A stretch of 64,000 bases of DNA from Pilasporangium apinafurcum (GCA_001600495.1 BCKE01000060.1:1-64000), one strand, 5' to 3'; shown: positions 1-11,738, counted from the first letter of the stretch. Numbers and translations are program-made. Notes: generated by a model not told the origin, from the letters alone.

Positions 1-290
1 TACTCTGCTACAGATACCCAATCCACTCGTACTGCACACACACTCGGTCTCCTCATTCGATATTCTTTTCGCATTCGTCTACACGTTGATGCTCAGCGAA
101 CACGCACCACTACATACTTCCATGGAGACCATAAATAACCAAGTGTGAGTGGTCTATCCTTTTTATGGAAAGTAAATTACCGCAAAAACCACAACATCAC
201 AAGGTATCAACAACAACAATCAATATATTTGGAGTCGCTGTCGGACACAGAGATCGAAGAAGGGATGGTATCTGTTGGATTTAAACTATG
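1..290 (+). CDS. Partial gene entering from the left edge, unrecognised
   Basis: Frame 2 is open from base 2 to 144, where a good donor (gtgagt) follows. After an intron ending in acaag at 203, a second exon at 204-290 stays open in the joined phase and ends at another donor (gtaaat at 291). The joined peptide ends with the segments SSFDILFAFVYTLML and SLSDTEIEEGMVSVGFKLW, which look like ordinary coding sequence rather than low-complexity noise. I could not place the next exon: candidate acceptors near 401-410 give only a short open tail. No family is recognised. The call rests on two linked splice sites and frame continuity alone, so a non-coding origin is possible. Confidence 0.35.
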
Positions 291-479
291 GTAAATGCCG
301 TGAATGGGTTTTTGGTGAGGTTTCATCAGATTCATCACGTTTTCCTGACCTCTTGCGTGCTTTGCATGTGGAATGTCGAGGCACACGTCCGATGTCGCGT
401 TCGTGATCAGACGATCATTACATATTTTAAGTCATTTCGATACATTTTGAGGGAAAATAATCAGAAATACATAGTTACA

Positions 480-1177
480 TGTTATACATGTGTAAAGGAA
501 GAAAGCATAAAGCTGATCATAATCAGATTAGGAAAAGATGCATTGAAAGGGAGCTTGGAGGTAGCGGTAGCGAACTAAGTCCTCCATCTAATTCACTTTT
601 CATTTTGCCATCAAGTTACCACCTCTGTCCACCAACGTCCTCCAAAGTTCTTTGTATTTCAGCCAATCGAATCTCTCCAATAAAATTTTCGTCCAATCAG
701 AGTTCAATAAAGTAAACGTCACATACAGTAACTGGGATGTTGATCTCGATTCGTCTGTGGAGGGTGAACTAGACGACTAACCTGGTGAAAGCTAGTTTGA
801 ATTTCGTCTCGATTTTTTTGCGTTTGAATTGTGCTTATAGTCGAGTGTGTGCTTGCCTGACTAAAAAAAATGTGTAACAATAACACAATGCAATGTCCAT
901 TTGAGTTTTCACTCTCGATGCTGTCGACTACTATGAAAACATTTGATTCATATAAAGAGGGACAACATCAGAGTGCTGCGCCACTTGCTTATAGGTAGCA
1001 CGACGTTGGACAGGAAAAATCGCTGATTTGATCTCAACAGTGATCTCCATTCTTGGTATGAAAATCTATAGTTTCTATTTGACTTACTCTCACACTACAT
1101 AATCTTGACCCTTTTGACACATGAGTATAGATTCATCTGTTGATTATCAGTCGAGTTCAATGGAAATGAATAGCAGT
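480..1177. other. Intergenic stretch, nothing recognised
   Basis: About 700 bases between the left-edge gene and the RCC1-like gene. Short open frames are present, but none has family motifs, splice support or a convincing start. I see no RNA gene, repeat array or element ends here. Confidence 0.6.
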
Positions 1178-4100
1178 TTAGTGGACTTGACCTTTGTATC
1201 GAAAATGTAAACCACCATTTCCACCAGTATTCGAATCTTCATTTGTCTCGGAAAATGTCCCAGGCTGGTTATCAACAAACTCTTGGCTGTTCACGGAAAG
1301 TGTCACATTAACATGATCTTCATGAGGAACTGGGAGATGCGGTAAATTAAATTCCAGGCTGCTTGAGCTTTCATTTACGTCAACGGGAATGACCTACATA
1401 GACAAAAAAGAGCATTTGAAGTATTTCCAGACTTTCGATCCAATGCACAACCGCCGAGACTCACCGTTGAGACGCCCATGCTTACTGTTGTCAACTTGAT
1501 CCATGCACGTGTCATGCCCACAAGTTTATCTACCTTCAGCGTCATCCTCGTACCAGGTTCAGCCTCACTTGGTGCAATATCGAGCAGTACGGGCACAGGG
1601 CAATAGACGAATTGAAGGCTTTTATCTGTATAATGGCTCCCATCCAACGCCACAAACACATCGACTTCCTCTCTTGTGCCCATGACCATACCTTCGGCAA
1701 TGGCAGCGGCAGTGTCGAGGTCATTCGGGAACGGTAGCGGCGGTGTCTGAAAGATGACACGGCGATCAGACGGATCGGAGGGGTTTCTAATACATACTGC
1801 CGGGACATGAAAGTGTTTATCTCGCCAGACTACCGACACAATGACATCCTCTGTATCAAAATGGAAGAAATCACCTGCAATTGCGACGGAAGTACCACCA
1901 GACAGCATCCCCATCGTTGGAAATAGACTGGTTAACCGACCAAGTGATGCAAATGCAAAGATCTGAGCAGAAGACTCAGATTCACTCGGTACGAATGACT
2001 TGTTGCTATTCATGGACAGACGCAGTTGCGACGTGAACCCTGTTCTTGAGAAGCGGGTCCACCAGTCTGCTTTAATGTTTAGATTTGAAGGCTGTTGTGC
2101 AATGCCCTTGGTATTCTCAATAATACTGGAGTTGGGAGTATAATTCCACGTTGACAATGGCGGAATTACACATGTGATCGTGTTGCCATGGAACTTTTGG
2201 ATCTCCAATGCTACATCCACGAACGATGCATCCGGTAAATCAACATGTAAAATAGCAGATATCGCTTTCCGTGTTGGTAACAAATGTTTTGTGTCCACTT
2301 CAATAGTCTGGGGTAGTGCCGGCATAAGAAACGAATTTGGGCGAACCCGTAGCACATACGCATCATGGAACCAAACAACATATGGAATAGCATCTGAAGC
2401 TTCAGTACTGGCATCATTTTCGCTGAATGATGGATCGGCGTCATTGGTGATCGTCACGAGGGTAAAGTGTTCTCCTTCATTGTAGGAAATTTCAACCACA
2501 CAGGGTAAAATTTCGTCTTTGCACTCGAACGTCGGAGTCACAAATCTCAGTATCCGATCGTACGGGTTTTGTTGCTCGCTATAATCATCAAAAGTTCCGA
2601 CAACAGATCGCGAGTGAGTGCTATCATTCACCATTTCAAGAAACTTGCCTTCTTCATCCACTACACATGGCGAGAATCGAATAATTGGGTGACGACACAC
2701 TGCAGGCAGATTTCCAGTCAAGATCAGCGACAGTTCTTCACCTCTTTCCAACCTCACATCCGAAAATGAGATCGATGTAATAAGTGGCCGCTTATAGACT
2801 GTAAACACACACCCATTCGTCGTGAAATGCTTGCCATTCATCGATACTTCCACAGCAAATTCTCCAGATAGACTGAACTTTGGCACTTGACAAATAATCT
2901 CCTGCGTCTCCTCACTAAATACACCAATGCTGCCCCGTGAAAGCCTGCCCTCCGTCAGCGGCACAAATCGCACGGTCAGATCATCATTCACCCAAAAGCC
3001 GCTCCCTCTGATTCTTAGGTTGTAGCCACCAGTGATATCTCCACACTTTGGCCAAATACCAGAGACATGTGTGGGCGCAAACGCAAACATGTTCCGTTGT
3101 CCACAGACAACTGAAGAGATGTAGGTATGCGTTAGTTGCTCCACACATTTTGGCTCAAATTCACAGCGATCGTTCGAGTTCCCATGGCCAAGTTTACCGT
3201 ATTTCGCATTGCCCCACATGAACAACTGTCCACTGATGGTTAATGCCGCCGAGTAGTTCGCTCCGGCAAACACTTTCGCCCAGGCGCGAGGATTTCCAAG
3301 TGATGTGGGAGCTGGTATACTATTTACTCCACTCTGCTTTCCAAGGCCCAACTGCCCGAAAAGATTCAACCCCCATGCAAAAAGTTCGCCAGACGCTGTG
3401 ACAGCAAGTGCATGGGAGAAACCACACGCAATACCAACAAATCCTTGGCCATCGGAACCATTCGAGATCAGCAGCCGAGGATTGGCGTTCGTCTTTGCTT
3501 CAGGGTGGTGTGTAACTCCTGTAAAGCGCTCCCCAAAGCTGTAAATACTCCCATTTTCTAGCAAAACAACTGTAAATAGTTCTCCACAACTCACATCCAC
3601 AATACGCGGCTTAGAGAGGAAGAAGCTGACGTATTTGGGCCACGCGCAAATCCCATTGAGCATAGTATTGCGTTCTTTTGAGAGCGTTGGAAATACGTGA
3701 CCCAATTGACCTTCAAAATTTCTCCCCCACGTGTAGAGATCTCCTTTGTCGGTGAGAGCCGCAGAGTGATTGCGTCCACAGGCGATTTTGACAAAATATA
3801 AGTCTTTCGAAGCGTGTACTCTCGCTGGCTGCTGCTGTTGCTCATCTGATCCATCCGATAGTTGGGCTTGACCCACTTCTGGGGTTTCAGGTGAAGTTTG
3901 GTGGTATTTTTTCTGGATTGTTCGTCCAGCGCGCCCAAGTTCTCCATCACTCAACATCATATCCCGAGCTCCCCAGGAAAAAATTTGCCCATCGAGCGAC
4001 AGTACAAGACGGTGCGATTTTCCAATCGCTACTTGGTGAATTTTGACATCTTGAAGTCCTTCAGCCACTGTTTCAAGTTCCATTACGACCTCACGCGAGG

Positions 4101-4425
4101 CGTTTTGTTGACATTCCCACTCCCACGCATCCACCAGCGCAACAACTTGGTCGTACCCGCCGTAGATGCTTCTCACTTTCTTCCCAAGTGCTGACTCATG
4201 TATCCGGAGTTCTCCATCGGTCGCCTCTCCGCACTTGTATATGATTCCGAGGCTGCCTTCGAGCGCATAACCGTGTGCAGCTATGACTCCACCGGTGGTT
4301 GCTGGCATGTGGTGCAAAACACTGCGACTTTTGACGATGTTCCGATCGTTCTTTTGCACCGTTGAAGACTTCAAACGCCCAGGGGCTACTCGAACTGATA
4401 CCTGGTATAAGACGTTACTTCTCAT
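1178..4425 (-). CDS. RCC1-repeat protein with IPT/TIG-like domains
   Basis: Two exons on the minus strand, 4425-1465 and 1393-1178, separated by a 71-base intron (donor gtgagt, acceptor atgtag). The product is about 1058 residues. The N-terminal half carries RCC1 beta-propeller repeats, seen as repeated blocks such as IACGRNHSAALTDKGDLYTWG and VACGQRNMFAFA with glycine and tryptophan spacing typical of the family. The middle and C-terminal half have IPT/TIG-like immunoglobulin folds, for example around GGYNLRIRGSGFWVND and MLSGGTSVAIAGDFF. RCC1 propellers act as exchange factors or scaffolds; TIG domains bind partners or DNA. The exact role is not deducible. The open frame extends 5' to 4479 only through non-ATG codons, so the first ATG at 4425 is chosen. 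The Fanzor relic begins about 190 bases upstream, so an upstream exon could have been lost. Confidence 0.8.
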
Positions 4426-4613
4426 ACACTCTGTCTCCACCAAGAGACGCTGGCTATCAGTACCTCGAGGAGTAACCAAGCTCTATTACGTGTGGCAGCG
4501 CACCGAGCACCAACGCAGTGCCAAGCAGTTGGTCAGACACTTTCTGGTAGCCAAGACCCCAGCGATTCGTAAATCCATCGAAAATAAAAAATCCAACACA
4601 GAGATATAGTCGG

Positions 4614-6563
4614 ATGGAGTTCGGAAACAGGCTCCTCGACCCCGACCTACCGTACTACAAAACGGTTAAGACCAACCTTGCCTCTGTCCTTAAAACTCTG
4701 GAGAAGCAGTCGGTGATCAGTCAGGCAGCGAAAACGGCCGACCGCATCGTCATTTGATTGCTCCTATTCCTTAGGCTGTACTTGATGCATAATAAGGATA
4801 TATCGCTAGTCGTGAATGCCGAGCTGGTAGACACGATGTTCAAGACGGTTTGGCAGCGGAATGTTAGATGTAGGCCGCGTTCGGTCACCGCCAAAGTCTT
4901 GCGGGACAAATTGACTGTGTTCTACAAGCAGCACTTCGAGCCCCTGTTGCCAATAGGAGACGAACTGTTGTCCTACACTCACCTCAACACTGTGCTCGAC
5001 TATGCTTCCGTACAAACGGTGATCGTCTTCGAGACCAATATCAAGCAGTACTTCGTCGAGTATGTAGAAGCATATGTCAACACAGTGTGGTAGAAGGACT
5101 ACCTGGTAGAACGCATCAGAGCTACTAGGAGAACCAAAAGGGAGCGCGAGGCTGCGATCAGGAAGCTATGTGTCACTCTCCGGTGCCTCAAGAACGATCT
5201 GTTGAACGTCGGGCCAGAGCCCTTTCAGTCGCATCTCTTTTACCACTCGTGGGTGAAGCAGCAGAAGAGCCTAGTGCTACCTGCAAAGACCAGGTATGAG
5301 AAGGATCTGCTGTATTACGACCTGCAGTGCAAACCACAGGACTACTGGCCTGGCATGTTGAGGATGACCGAGGTGATCGAGCAGGCTGGTAAGAAGGTCC
5401 GTAACTTCTGCCCTCTGAGGACCAGCGTCATTCCGAGACACATCACACTGGACACGACTACTCTGGTTCACCTGGTGTTCACTAAGGAGTACGATACCAA
5501 GTCCAAGCTGCTGACCAAAGGGGAGCTGGTGCGCAAGAAGAAGAAGATATGGAAGACGTTCTTCAGGACCAACATGAAGGTGTTCGAGGCACGTAACTAC
5601 TGGTTCAACCACATTATTAGCACCGATGGGGTCGCTTGCAGTATCCTGCTGATCAGGCGCGATCTGTATGGTAAGAATATCCCCAAAAAGAAGCTCGTAG
5701 TGACTTGGGAGCGGTACGTAGACGACCTGGCAGCGGACGAAGCGCAACAGCTGAGCAAGCGAAGTGTGGTGGGCATCGACCCCAACATGAGCAACCTGCT
5801 GTTCTGAGTCGACGAGGATGCCTTCAAGCGGTACCGTTACACTCAAAAACAGCGCAGACAGGAGACCAAGGCCAAGAAGTATGCCCAGATCATGCTGAAC
5901 GACAAGAAGCACTCTTCAGTCGAGGGTCGCACGATTGTGGAGTGGGAATCGGACTTGTTGGCGTATGGCCACAAGACTGTCGATAGCGACAAGTTCAAGG
6001 CTAAGCTGCTGGTGAACAGCAAGGCGACTGAGTTCTACGACAGCATGCTGTATCGCAAGCTGCGACTAAACAATTTTTACAACATACGCAAGTCCGAACA
6101 GCGGCTGGTGCAACGCTTCAAGGAGATCTTTGGGACCCCAGACAAGGTAGTGATGGGTATTAGTGACTAGGAGCAGAAGAAGCATCACAAGTTCAAGGAG
6201 CCCACGAAGGACAGGAGATTCAGGGCTCTGTGTAGAAAAGCCGGCTACTCGATGTACCTCGTGGACGAGTTCGAGACCAGCTGTCAGTGCTCTCATTGCC
6301 AAGCCGAGGGTGCCAAGTGCGTGAAGTTTCGTGTCAGGCTGGACCCTAACACCAAAAAGCGTGACGAAAACAGACAACTCCAACTTGTACATGGTCTATT
6401 GCTGTGTCAACAGTGTTATAGGTTGTAGAATCAAGATGTCAACTCTTCAATCAACATAGCTCGCTCCACAAAGCAGGCTCTGGAGAGAACAGGGCGACCA
6501 GAGTATCTGAGTCTCCAGACACGACTGCCATCGGCAGACAGTGCTGTTACGTCGACAGCATAG
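4614..6563 (+). pseudogene. Fanzor (TnpB-like RNA-guided nuclease) relic
   Basis: A single reading frame runs from an ATG at 4614 to a stop at 6561-6563, about 650 codons, the usual size for Fanzor. It has in-frame stops at 4755, 5091, 5805, 6168 and 6426 but no frameshift over almost 2 kb. Family hallmarks are clear: RuvC-I as VVGIDPNMSNLL (Asp at 5778-5780), RuvC-II as YLVDEFETSCQCSHC (Glu at 6267-6269), a paired-cysteine zinc ribbon ending CQQC, and RuvC-III as NQDVNSSINIA (Asp at 6435-6437). The stops at 6168 and 6426 sit where the family usually has Trp (GDW and wNRD), so they look like TGG to TAG transitions. Fanzors are eukaryotic TnpB homologues, several of which are shown RNA-guided DNA nucleases. 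This copy is probably dead. I could not define terminal repeats, target duplication or the guide RNA at its 3' side. Confidence 0.88.
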
Positions 6564-6961
6564 AAGCATAATTTACATTGGACTGAGATGCCCAAACGTT
6601 GTTTATTTAGAACCTCCTAGACGTTTGAAATCTTCAACGGTGTAAAATCGATATATCCAATTCAGCACATTTGCGCAAAAGCACACATGACTACACCCAA
6701 TCTCCATCTTCCCATACCATTAACATTTTCAATTCAACATCACTATGGTCTGCCTTCTTGGCTCTCCATAGCTATTTAGTCACAGGTAAAAATAAAACCA
6801 GACACACCCGCGACAGAACATAGCGCAACCTGGAATCGAAGAATTAAAGTCATCTTAACCCAAGTACACGAGCTTTAATGTTTTATCACTATAGTAAGAG
6901 CTATCCCCAATGCTCCAACTTCTATCCCCTCACCGTCATCAGCAGGTAAATTTGTAAACCT
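6564..6961. other. Spacer downstream of the Fanzor relic
   Basis: About 400 bases between the Fanzor frame and the 3' end of the LRR gene. No ORF or RNA gene is recognised. If the element carried a guide RNA it would be expected to overlap or follow the 3' end of the nuclease frame, so the first part of this spacer is where its conserved end should lie; I cannot see a boundary by eye. Confidence 0.45.
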
Positions 6962-8705
6962 TCAAATAGGCACATCAGTTGATAAACAGGTTTTTTCCTT
7001 CGACGAGAATTCCGTACCGTAATATCCCACAAAGGTCGTGTTTGGAAGGATGTAGATGAATTCTAGGAACTGATAATCGCTGATACTATCCACCCATGTA
7101 CAATCCAGTCGCTCAAGTACAGGAAATGGTTCTTTGTCTGGCCGGGTAAACACCTCCAGCAGCAATGCATCAAGATGAGGACAGCCTTGTAATCGAATTT
7201 CTCGCAGTGTTTTTCGACAAAAACGCATCAGTTTGCTCAAAGATTTCGTAGGGATCAAATCCCACGACAGATTGATTTTCTCCAACACAGTAGTATAATT
7301 ACCTGATCCAAATGCTTCTTCAAACGCATTTACGGTAAGTAGCGGGCATCTTTCCAGGTTCAACTCGCGCAGAGATGAGAAGAACTCGCTCTGGACAAGC
7401 AGTGCCAAGCCACGATCATCAATGTTTGTATTTTGCAAATTGAGTACAACCAGTCGCGGAGTCTTATGAAAGAGCAGACCAAATACTGAGCTTGTGAGAT
7501 TAAAGCACCAAGACAAATCGAGATGGCGGAAGTTCAAGCCATTAGAATCATTAAGAAGGAACGTGAGCGATGCACTTGATATTTCTGTTTCTCCCAAGTC
7601 CAATCGTTCGAGTTGTTCCCAGGATACTGCAAAGCAAAAATTACAATAATAAGTGTTGACAATCATATCTCTCAATGGGATTGTACTTTACTTACATGCT
7701 AATGTAGCTGCCAAATTTTTGTCGCTCACACCAGAGAGGCCCTGGAGATTGAGTGTAACCAAGTGTCGATACTTTACCAGTTCTGGTAAGCGATCCACAC
7801 CGATGCAATCACTTAGGTCAATTGTATGGAGTTGCTCACACTTCTCCAGCCATTGGATACTGAACCACGTCAAGCGGCGAAGTCCTTTGCAGCACAGCAA
7901 TCGTAGTGTTCCATACGCACCAGCAAGAATTGCGATCATTCCTTCATCCGTGATGTTAGAGCAGTAAGACACATCCAAAGCTTGGAGATGTGGTATAAAC
8001 TCCACTATTTCTGCAAGATGCTTATCTGAAACGACACTTAGCCCGTGGAAAGAAAGACTATGAACACAGCTCAAACGAAGATGGTGAAGCGCCTCACTCA
8101 GCTTCAAATGATTCGGATACCACTCGACCCCAGTGAAGTCAAGCGTGTGTCCAGTCCAGTTACAACTGTCTGTTGATATATATTCGTTGCCACTTTCAAT
8201 GAGCGTCGATAACAACCATGGTGGATTATCCGCTAATACAAGAATATCCACGTCATCCTGAATGAGTTCCTTCCATACAAGAACTTCTATTTCCGCTTGA
8301 GATGGAGATAGTAAACTCTGCCACCAATTGTCTGGATGATTTCGTTTTAATTCATTCACTCGATCACGCCATTGTTGCTGGAATAGGCGTAGAAAGTCCA
8401 AGCGAATGTCTACAGGGCTGGATACATTGCATATATCAGTAAAGCTACACAGACAAGAGCTGGGATGCATTGGATATAATATAAACATACAGGTAGGCAA
8501 GATAACTGAGGAATCGCGTCACATCTGTCACCGCTTCCGGTTGCATCACTCGTTCACCGGAGTCCTCGGCCCATTCAGAGCGCGGAGAGTGATCATTGGC
8601 ACCAACCTCAGCTGAGGATGCATTATGAGAATCTCCATAGAGCTCCTGCAGCACAGCATTTGCTACAGTTTCCACGCAGGTTTGCACCAATGACGTCCGT
8701 CCCAT
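6962..8705 (-). CDS. Leucine-rich repeat protein, AMN1/F-box-LRR type
   Basis: Three exons on the minus strand: 8705-8491, 8444-7696 and 7626-6962. Introns are 46 and 69 bases with donors gtatgt and gtaagt; phases agree, giving 542 residues. From roughly residue 200 onward the protein has cysteine-containing LRRs of the AMN1/FBXL type, with units such as HLQALDVSYCSNITDEGM, LHTIDLSDCIGVDRLPELV and LRELNLERCPLLTV. These repeats form curved binding surfaces, often in SCF ubiquitin-ligase receptors. I see no clear F-box in the N-terminal 150 residues, so a substrate-receptor role is only possible. The gene is divergent from the astacin gene, sharing a spacer of 293 bases. Confidence 0.8.
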
Positions 8706-8998
8706 CTGCTAAATACTAGAATAAACCGACTGGAAAACTACATAATTTTATCCAATAAAAATTTATGTTATAACATTTTTATCCAATGGAAGACTATAAG
8801 GAAAACGTCGCATTGTCACGTCCAGCTGTTTGGGCGGAAAACGCGTTACAGGAGCTGTTGGTGTATACTGGCAGTGATGGGACAGGTAGAAAGCATTGAA
8901 TTTGAAGCTCTTCACTTCTCCTCATTATCTACTCAGCGTCTTATCAGCCGCTATTACTATATCTACACACTTACTGTTAGTAAATTATATAGAAGATA

Positions 8999-10393
8999 AT
9001 GAATCAGGGTGTTGGTCTGGCGCTGATATTGAGCTGGCTCAGTATATGGCAGATATTGGCCACTGCGCTGGCGGAGAACACACCCTGCGAATTTGACGGC
9101 GTGATTATTCAGGATCACGCGTCAAAATATCTCGTAGGGAAAGCGCATCGTCGTGGCAGTATCTTCGGTTTGTGTGATAATGGAATTCTCACGTGTTACG
9201 AAGACAATGGCATCGCTGATGCGCCTACACTCTCACAGACCGAAGTGAGCTGCTCAACTGAAGAAATTAGTTCACGAAGAAGACGATTGGGCATAGCAGT
9301 GAATTTAGAGGAGGATATCTGGCCAAACGGACTCGTCTGGTATCGCATTAGTACAAATTTCTCCAGTGACGAGCGCGCAATTATTGAAGGTGCTATCGCA
9401 CTTTACAACTCCATCGATGTGAACATCACATTCCAGGAGTGTGAGCCAGCGACGATCTGCAACAGCAAGTACGTGAGCATAGAACAAAATGAAGATGGAT
9501 GTTACGGATACGTTGGGTATGTTGACACCATCGGTCCTCAGCTCCTTAATCTCGGTGAGAGCTGCTTCGATGGTCTTGGATCGACAGTACACGAACTCGG
9601 TCATACGTTGGGGCTTTATCATGAACACACACACCCTGACCGCCAAGTAATTATCCTCACTGACACGAATCTGCCTGTGTCAGCGAGTAATTACGCTGTA
9701 GAAACGGATGCCGTTTTCAAGCCATACGATCTGAGTTCTATCATGCACTATGGAACAGTTGCTGGTCTATGTCTACCAAAAGATGAGTATCCACTAGCAT
9801 CGTTTTGTGACGTTGAAACCACACACAATTGTGTCATGCCTGTGCAAGGTCATTGTAATGAAACGAGAAACAGTGAGTTTGGGCAGCAGGCGATGATCAG
9901 TGCAGGCGATCTGGATACATTGAAAGCGCTCTATGGTTCGCGAGATGGGAAAAACAGGACATCTGTGAGTGTTCCTATTCCTTTGATGACAACGGGATCG
10001 AGTTCCGGATCAGCCTCATCCGCGCAAGTGGTGGTGGAAGCTGCATCAGCAACAGGATTGACTGCAGGAGCAGAAGCAAGGGCATCTTCAGTCACGATTA
10101 CGTCAAGCTCAGGTTCTGACGCGCTCACAGAGGGATTCTCTGACGCGTCCAGTTATGCTCCGGGTGATGTACATGTCAAAGACAGCTCAACGTCGACTGC
10201 TGGCTTAGACGAGTGGTGGCAGATATGGATCGAACATATCGAGAATGCCATGAATACCATCTCTGCTGCGAGCGCAACACCAGAAGATGCCAGTAGTATC
10301 GCAGCTACCACCTCATCATTTACGGACAATTCGTCATCATCATGGAAGAAGAGTTCATCAGCTTCGATGAGTACCCACTTGCGTAGAATCTAA
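8999..10393 (+). CDS. Secreted astacin-family (M12A) zinc metalloprotease
   Basis: A single exon of 464 residues. The N-terminus has a signal peptide (hydrophobic core LALILSWLSIWQILATALA). An RRRR stretch near residue 94 is a plausible processing site between a propeptide and the catalytic domain. The zinc signature HELGHTLGLYHE, near residue 199, matches HExxHxxGxxHE of astacins, and the Met-turn SIMHYG lies about 50 residues later with the expected spacing. Several cysteines fit disulphide-bonded astacin domains. The last 130 residues are rich in Ser, Thr and Ala, like an O-glycosylated linker or wall-associated tail. It probably acts outside the cell. The start is the first ATG after an upstream stop and fits the signal peptide. 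Confidence 0.88.
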   Translation: MNQGVGLALILSWLSIWQILATALAENTPCEFDGVIIQDHASKYLVGKAHRRGSIFGLCDNGILTCYEDNGIADAPTLSQTEVSCSTEEISSRRRRLGIAVNLEEDIWPNGLVWYRISTNFSSDERAIIEGAIALYNSIDVNITFQECEPATICNSKYVSIEQNEDGCYGYVGYVDTIGPQLLNLGESCFDGLGSTVHELGHTLGLYHEHTHPDRQVIILTDTNLPVSASNYAVETDAVFKPYDLSSIMHYGTVAGLCLPKDEYPLASFCDVETTHNCVMPVQGHCNETRNSEFGQQAMISAGDLDTLKALYGSRDGKNRTSVSVPIPLMTTGSSSGSASSAQVVVEAASATGLTAGAEARASSVTITSSSGSDALTEGFSDASSYAPGDVHVKDSSTSTAGLDEWWQIWIEHIENAMNTISAASATPEDASSIAATTSSFTDNSSSSWKKSSSASMSTHLRRI

Positions 10394-10537
10394 GGAACCT
10401 TGAGACGATTTGACATTTTAAAGTCAAGCCGTATATTTCTGTCTGATCTATCAATTTTTGCCACATTGATCCTCTCATCAAAAGAAGTCAAATGCAAGCA
10501 ATAGCATCCCTTGGTTATTTCTGAAGAGTCGATCCAT

Positions 10538-11688
10538 TTATGCTGGGGCTTTCTTCTTTGGTCGGATTTCTGACGGCTGGACAGTGTGCAGGAAAATCGC
10601 GTCGTTGGGATGACTACAAAATCAAATCGAGAGAACAGATTAGATACCAAACGACCAACACAGACTACTCAGCAACGAAACCAATGTAACAACGTACTCT
10701 TTCTCGCCTTCTTCATACGTGTACGAGGATGCAATGGCCAACACCGAGCCATCGTGATTGAAATCGAGTGCTGCGATACTCGTCGGGTATTTTCTCAGAT
10801 GTGTGATGCGTTTCTTGTTATCACCGTCCCAAAGGTTCACTACACCATCACAGCCACCTGTGGCGAAGGTCCCATAAGTTGGGTGATAGGCGATGGCATT
10901 TACTGGATAAATAAAAGTCTGGTCTTCTACTTTGCCGCGATGGCATTTGAAGGCATAGCTCTTCTTTTTCTCCGTGGAGGATGCGTCTGAGAAGTATTCC
11001 AACGCCACGCGTCCTTCAATCGATCCCAACGCGTAGCCTGTGAGGTCTGGAAGCAAGCGCACACAACGCACTTGATATTTGAGTGGCGACTCCTTCTTCT
11101 CTAGCGGATGATTGAAATTCCGTAAATCGTAGACACCAACTTGCCGATTCGACGTAACGACGACCACCAAATGATTGAGTACGTCCATCCCAAAGATTTT
11201 GCCGTCGTGGGCCGCTTCATGGATCATCGCACTGTTACCATTACGAACATCCCACACTTTGACGGCACCATCCCAGCCGCCACTTACGGCCAATCCTACA
11301 CAAAAAAGTCAACAGCAAACCATGAGCACATTAATACTTTCCATTGACACGTAGTACGTATAGACGGACCATATTCTTTGGAATATCCAACGAAACGCAC
11401 GGCTGCCTTGTGACTCCCTAGTGTTGAGATTTGTTTGGTGTTTAGATCGACCTGTTTCATGGCGCAATCCAATCCACCAGAAAAGGCTTCGACGTCATTG
11501 CCACCATAGCAACACGCCAGTACCGGCTGTTCCATCTCTACTTTCGCACGCATGCGTGCACCATCGTAGACGCGCAGTGCTGCATCCCATGAAGACACCA
11601 GCAAGTGTGTCTTGTTCCCTACGGGGCTGAATCGCAGGCACGATACGCCATCGCTCGGTGGCGCCAGGATCTCCACCTCTTCCGTCAT
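10538..11688 (-). CDS. BUB3: Mitotic checkpoint WD40 protein BUB3
   Basis: Three exons: from 11688 to 11370, 11295-10698 and 10613-10538. Phases are consistent, giving 330 residues, almost the length of human BUB3. The N-terminus (PPSDGVSCLRFSP) and the WD repeat units (LAVSGGWDGAVKVWD, TFATGGCDGVVNLWD) are diagnostic, as is the C-terminal block YEEGEKDHPNDAIF that appears only after splicing. BUB3 binds MELT motifs of KNL1 and recruits BUB1 and BUBR1 to kinetochores. The first intron donor is a weak gtccgt and the second is gtacgt. An in-frame ATG at 11730 would add 14 residues; I prefer 11688 because the resulting length matches the family. The gene is divergent from TRPC4AP. Confidence 0.9.
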
Positions 11689-11738
11689 TATCGGCAACAA
11701 TTGTGAAATGGAAGCAAAGGCAGCGAACATACCATTCT

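Noticed and set aside
288-578. 96-codon plus-strand ORF near the left edge
   Set aside because: Overlaps the donor of the left-edge exon, has no recognisable family and is not supported by splice logic.
5277-5912. 211-codon minus-strand ORF opposite the Fanzor frame
   Set aside because: It is the mirror of the Fanzor coding sequence, has no family motif, and its Leu/Val/Gln composition is what an antisense frame of a Lys/Asp-rich gene gives.
4614-6563. Stop-codon readthrough or a variant genetic code making the Fanzor gene functional
   Set aside because: Both TAG and TGA interrupt the frame, while neighbouring conserved genes use TAA, TAG and TGA as normal stops and TGG for Trp. A decayed gene is simpler.
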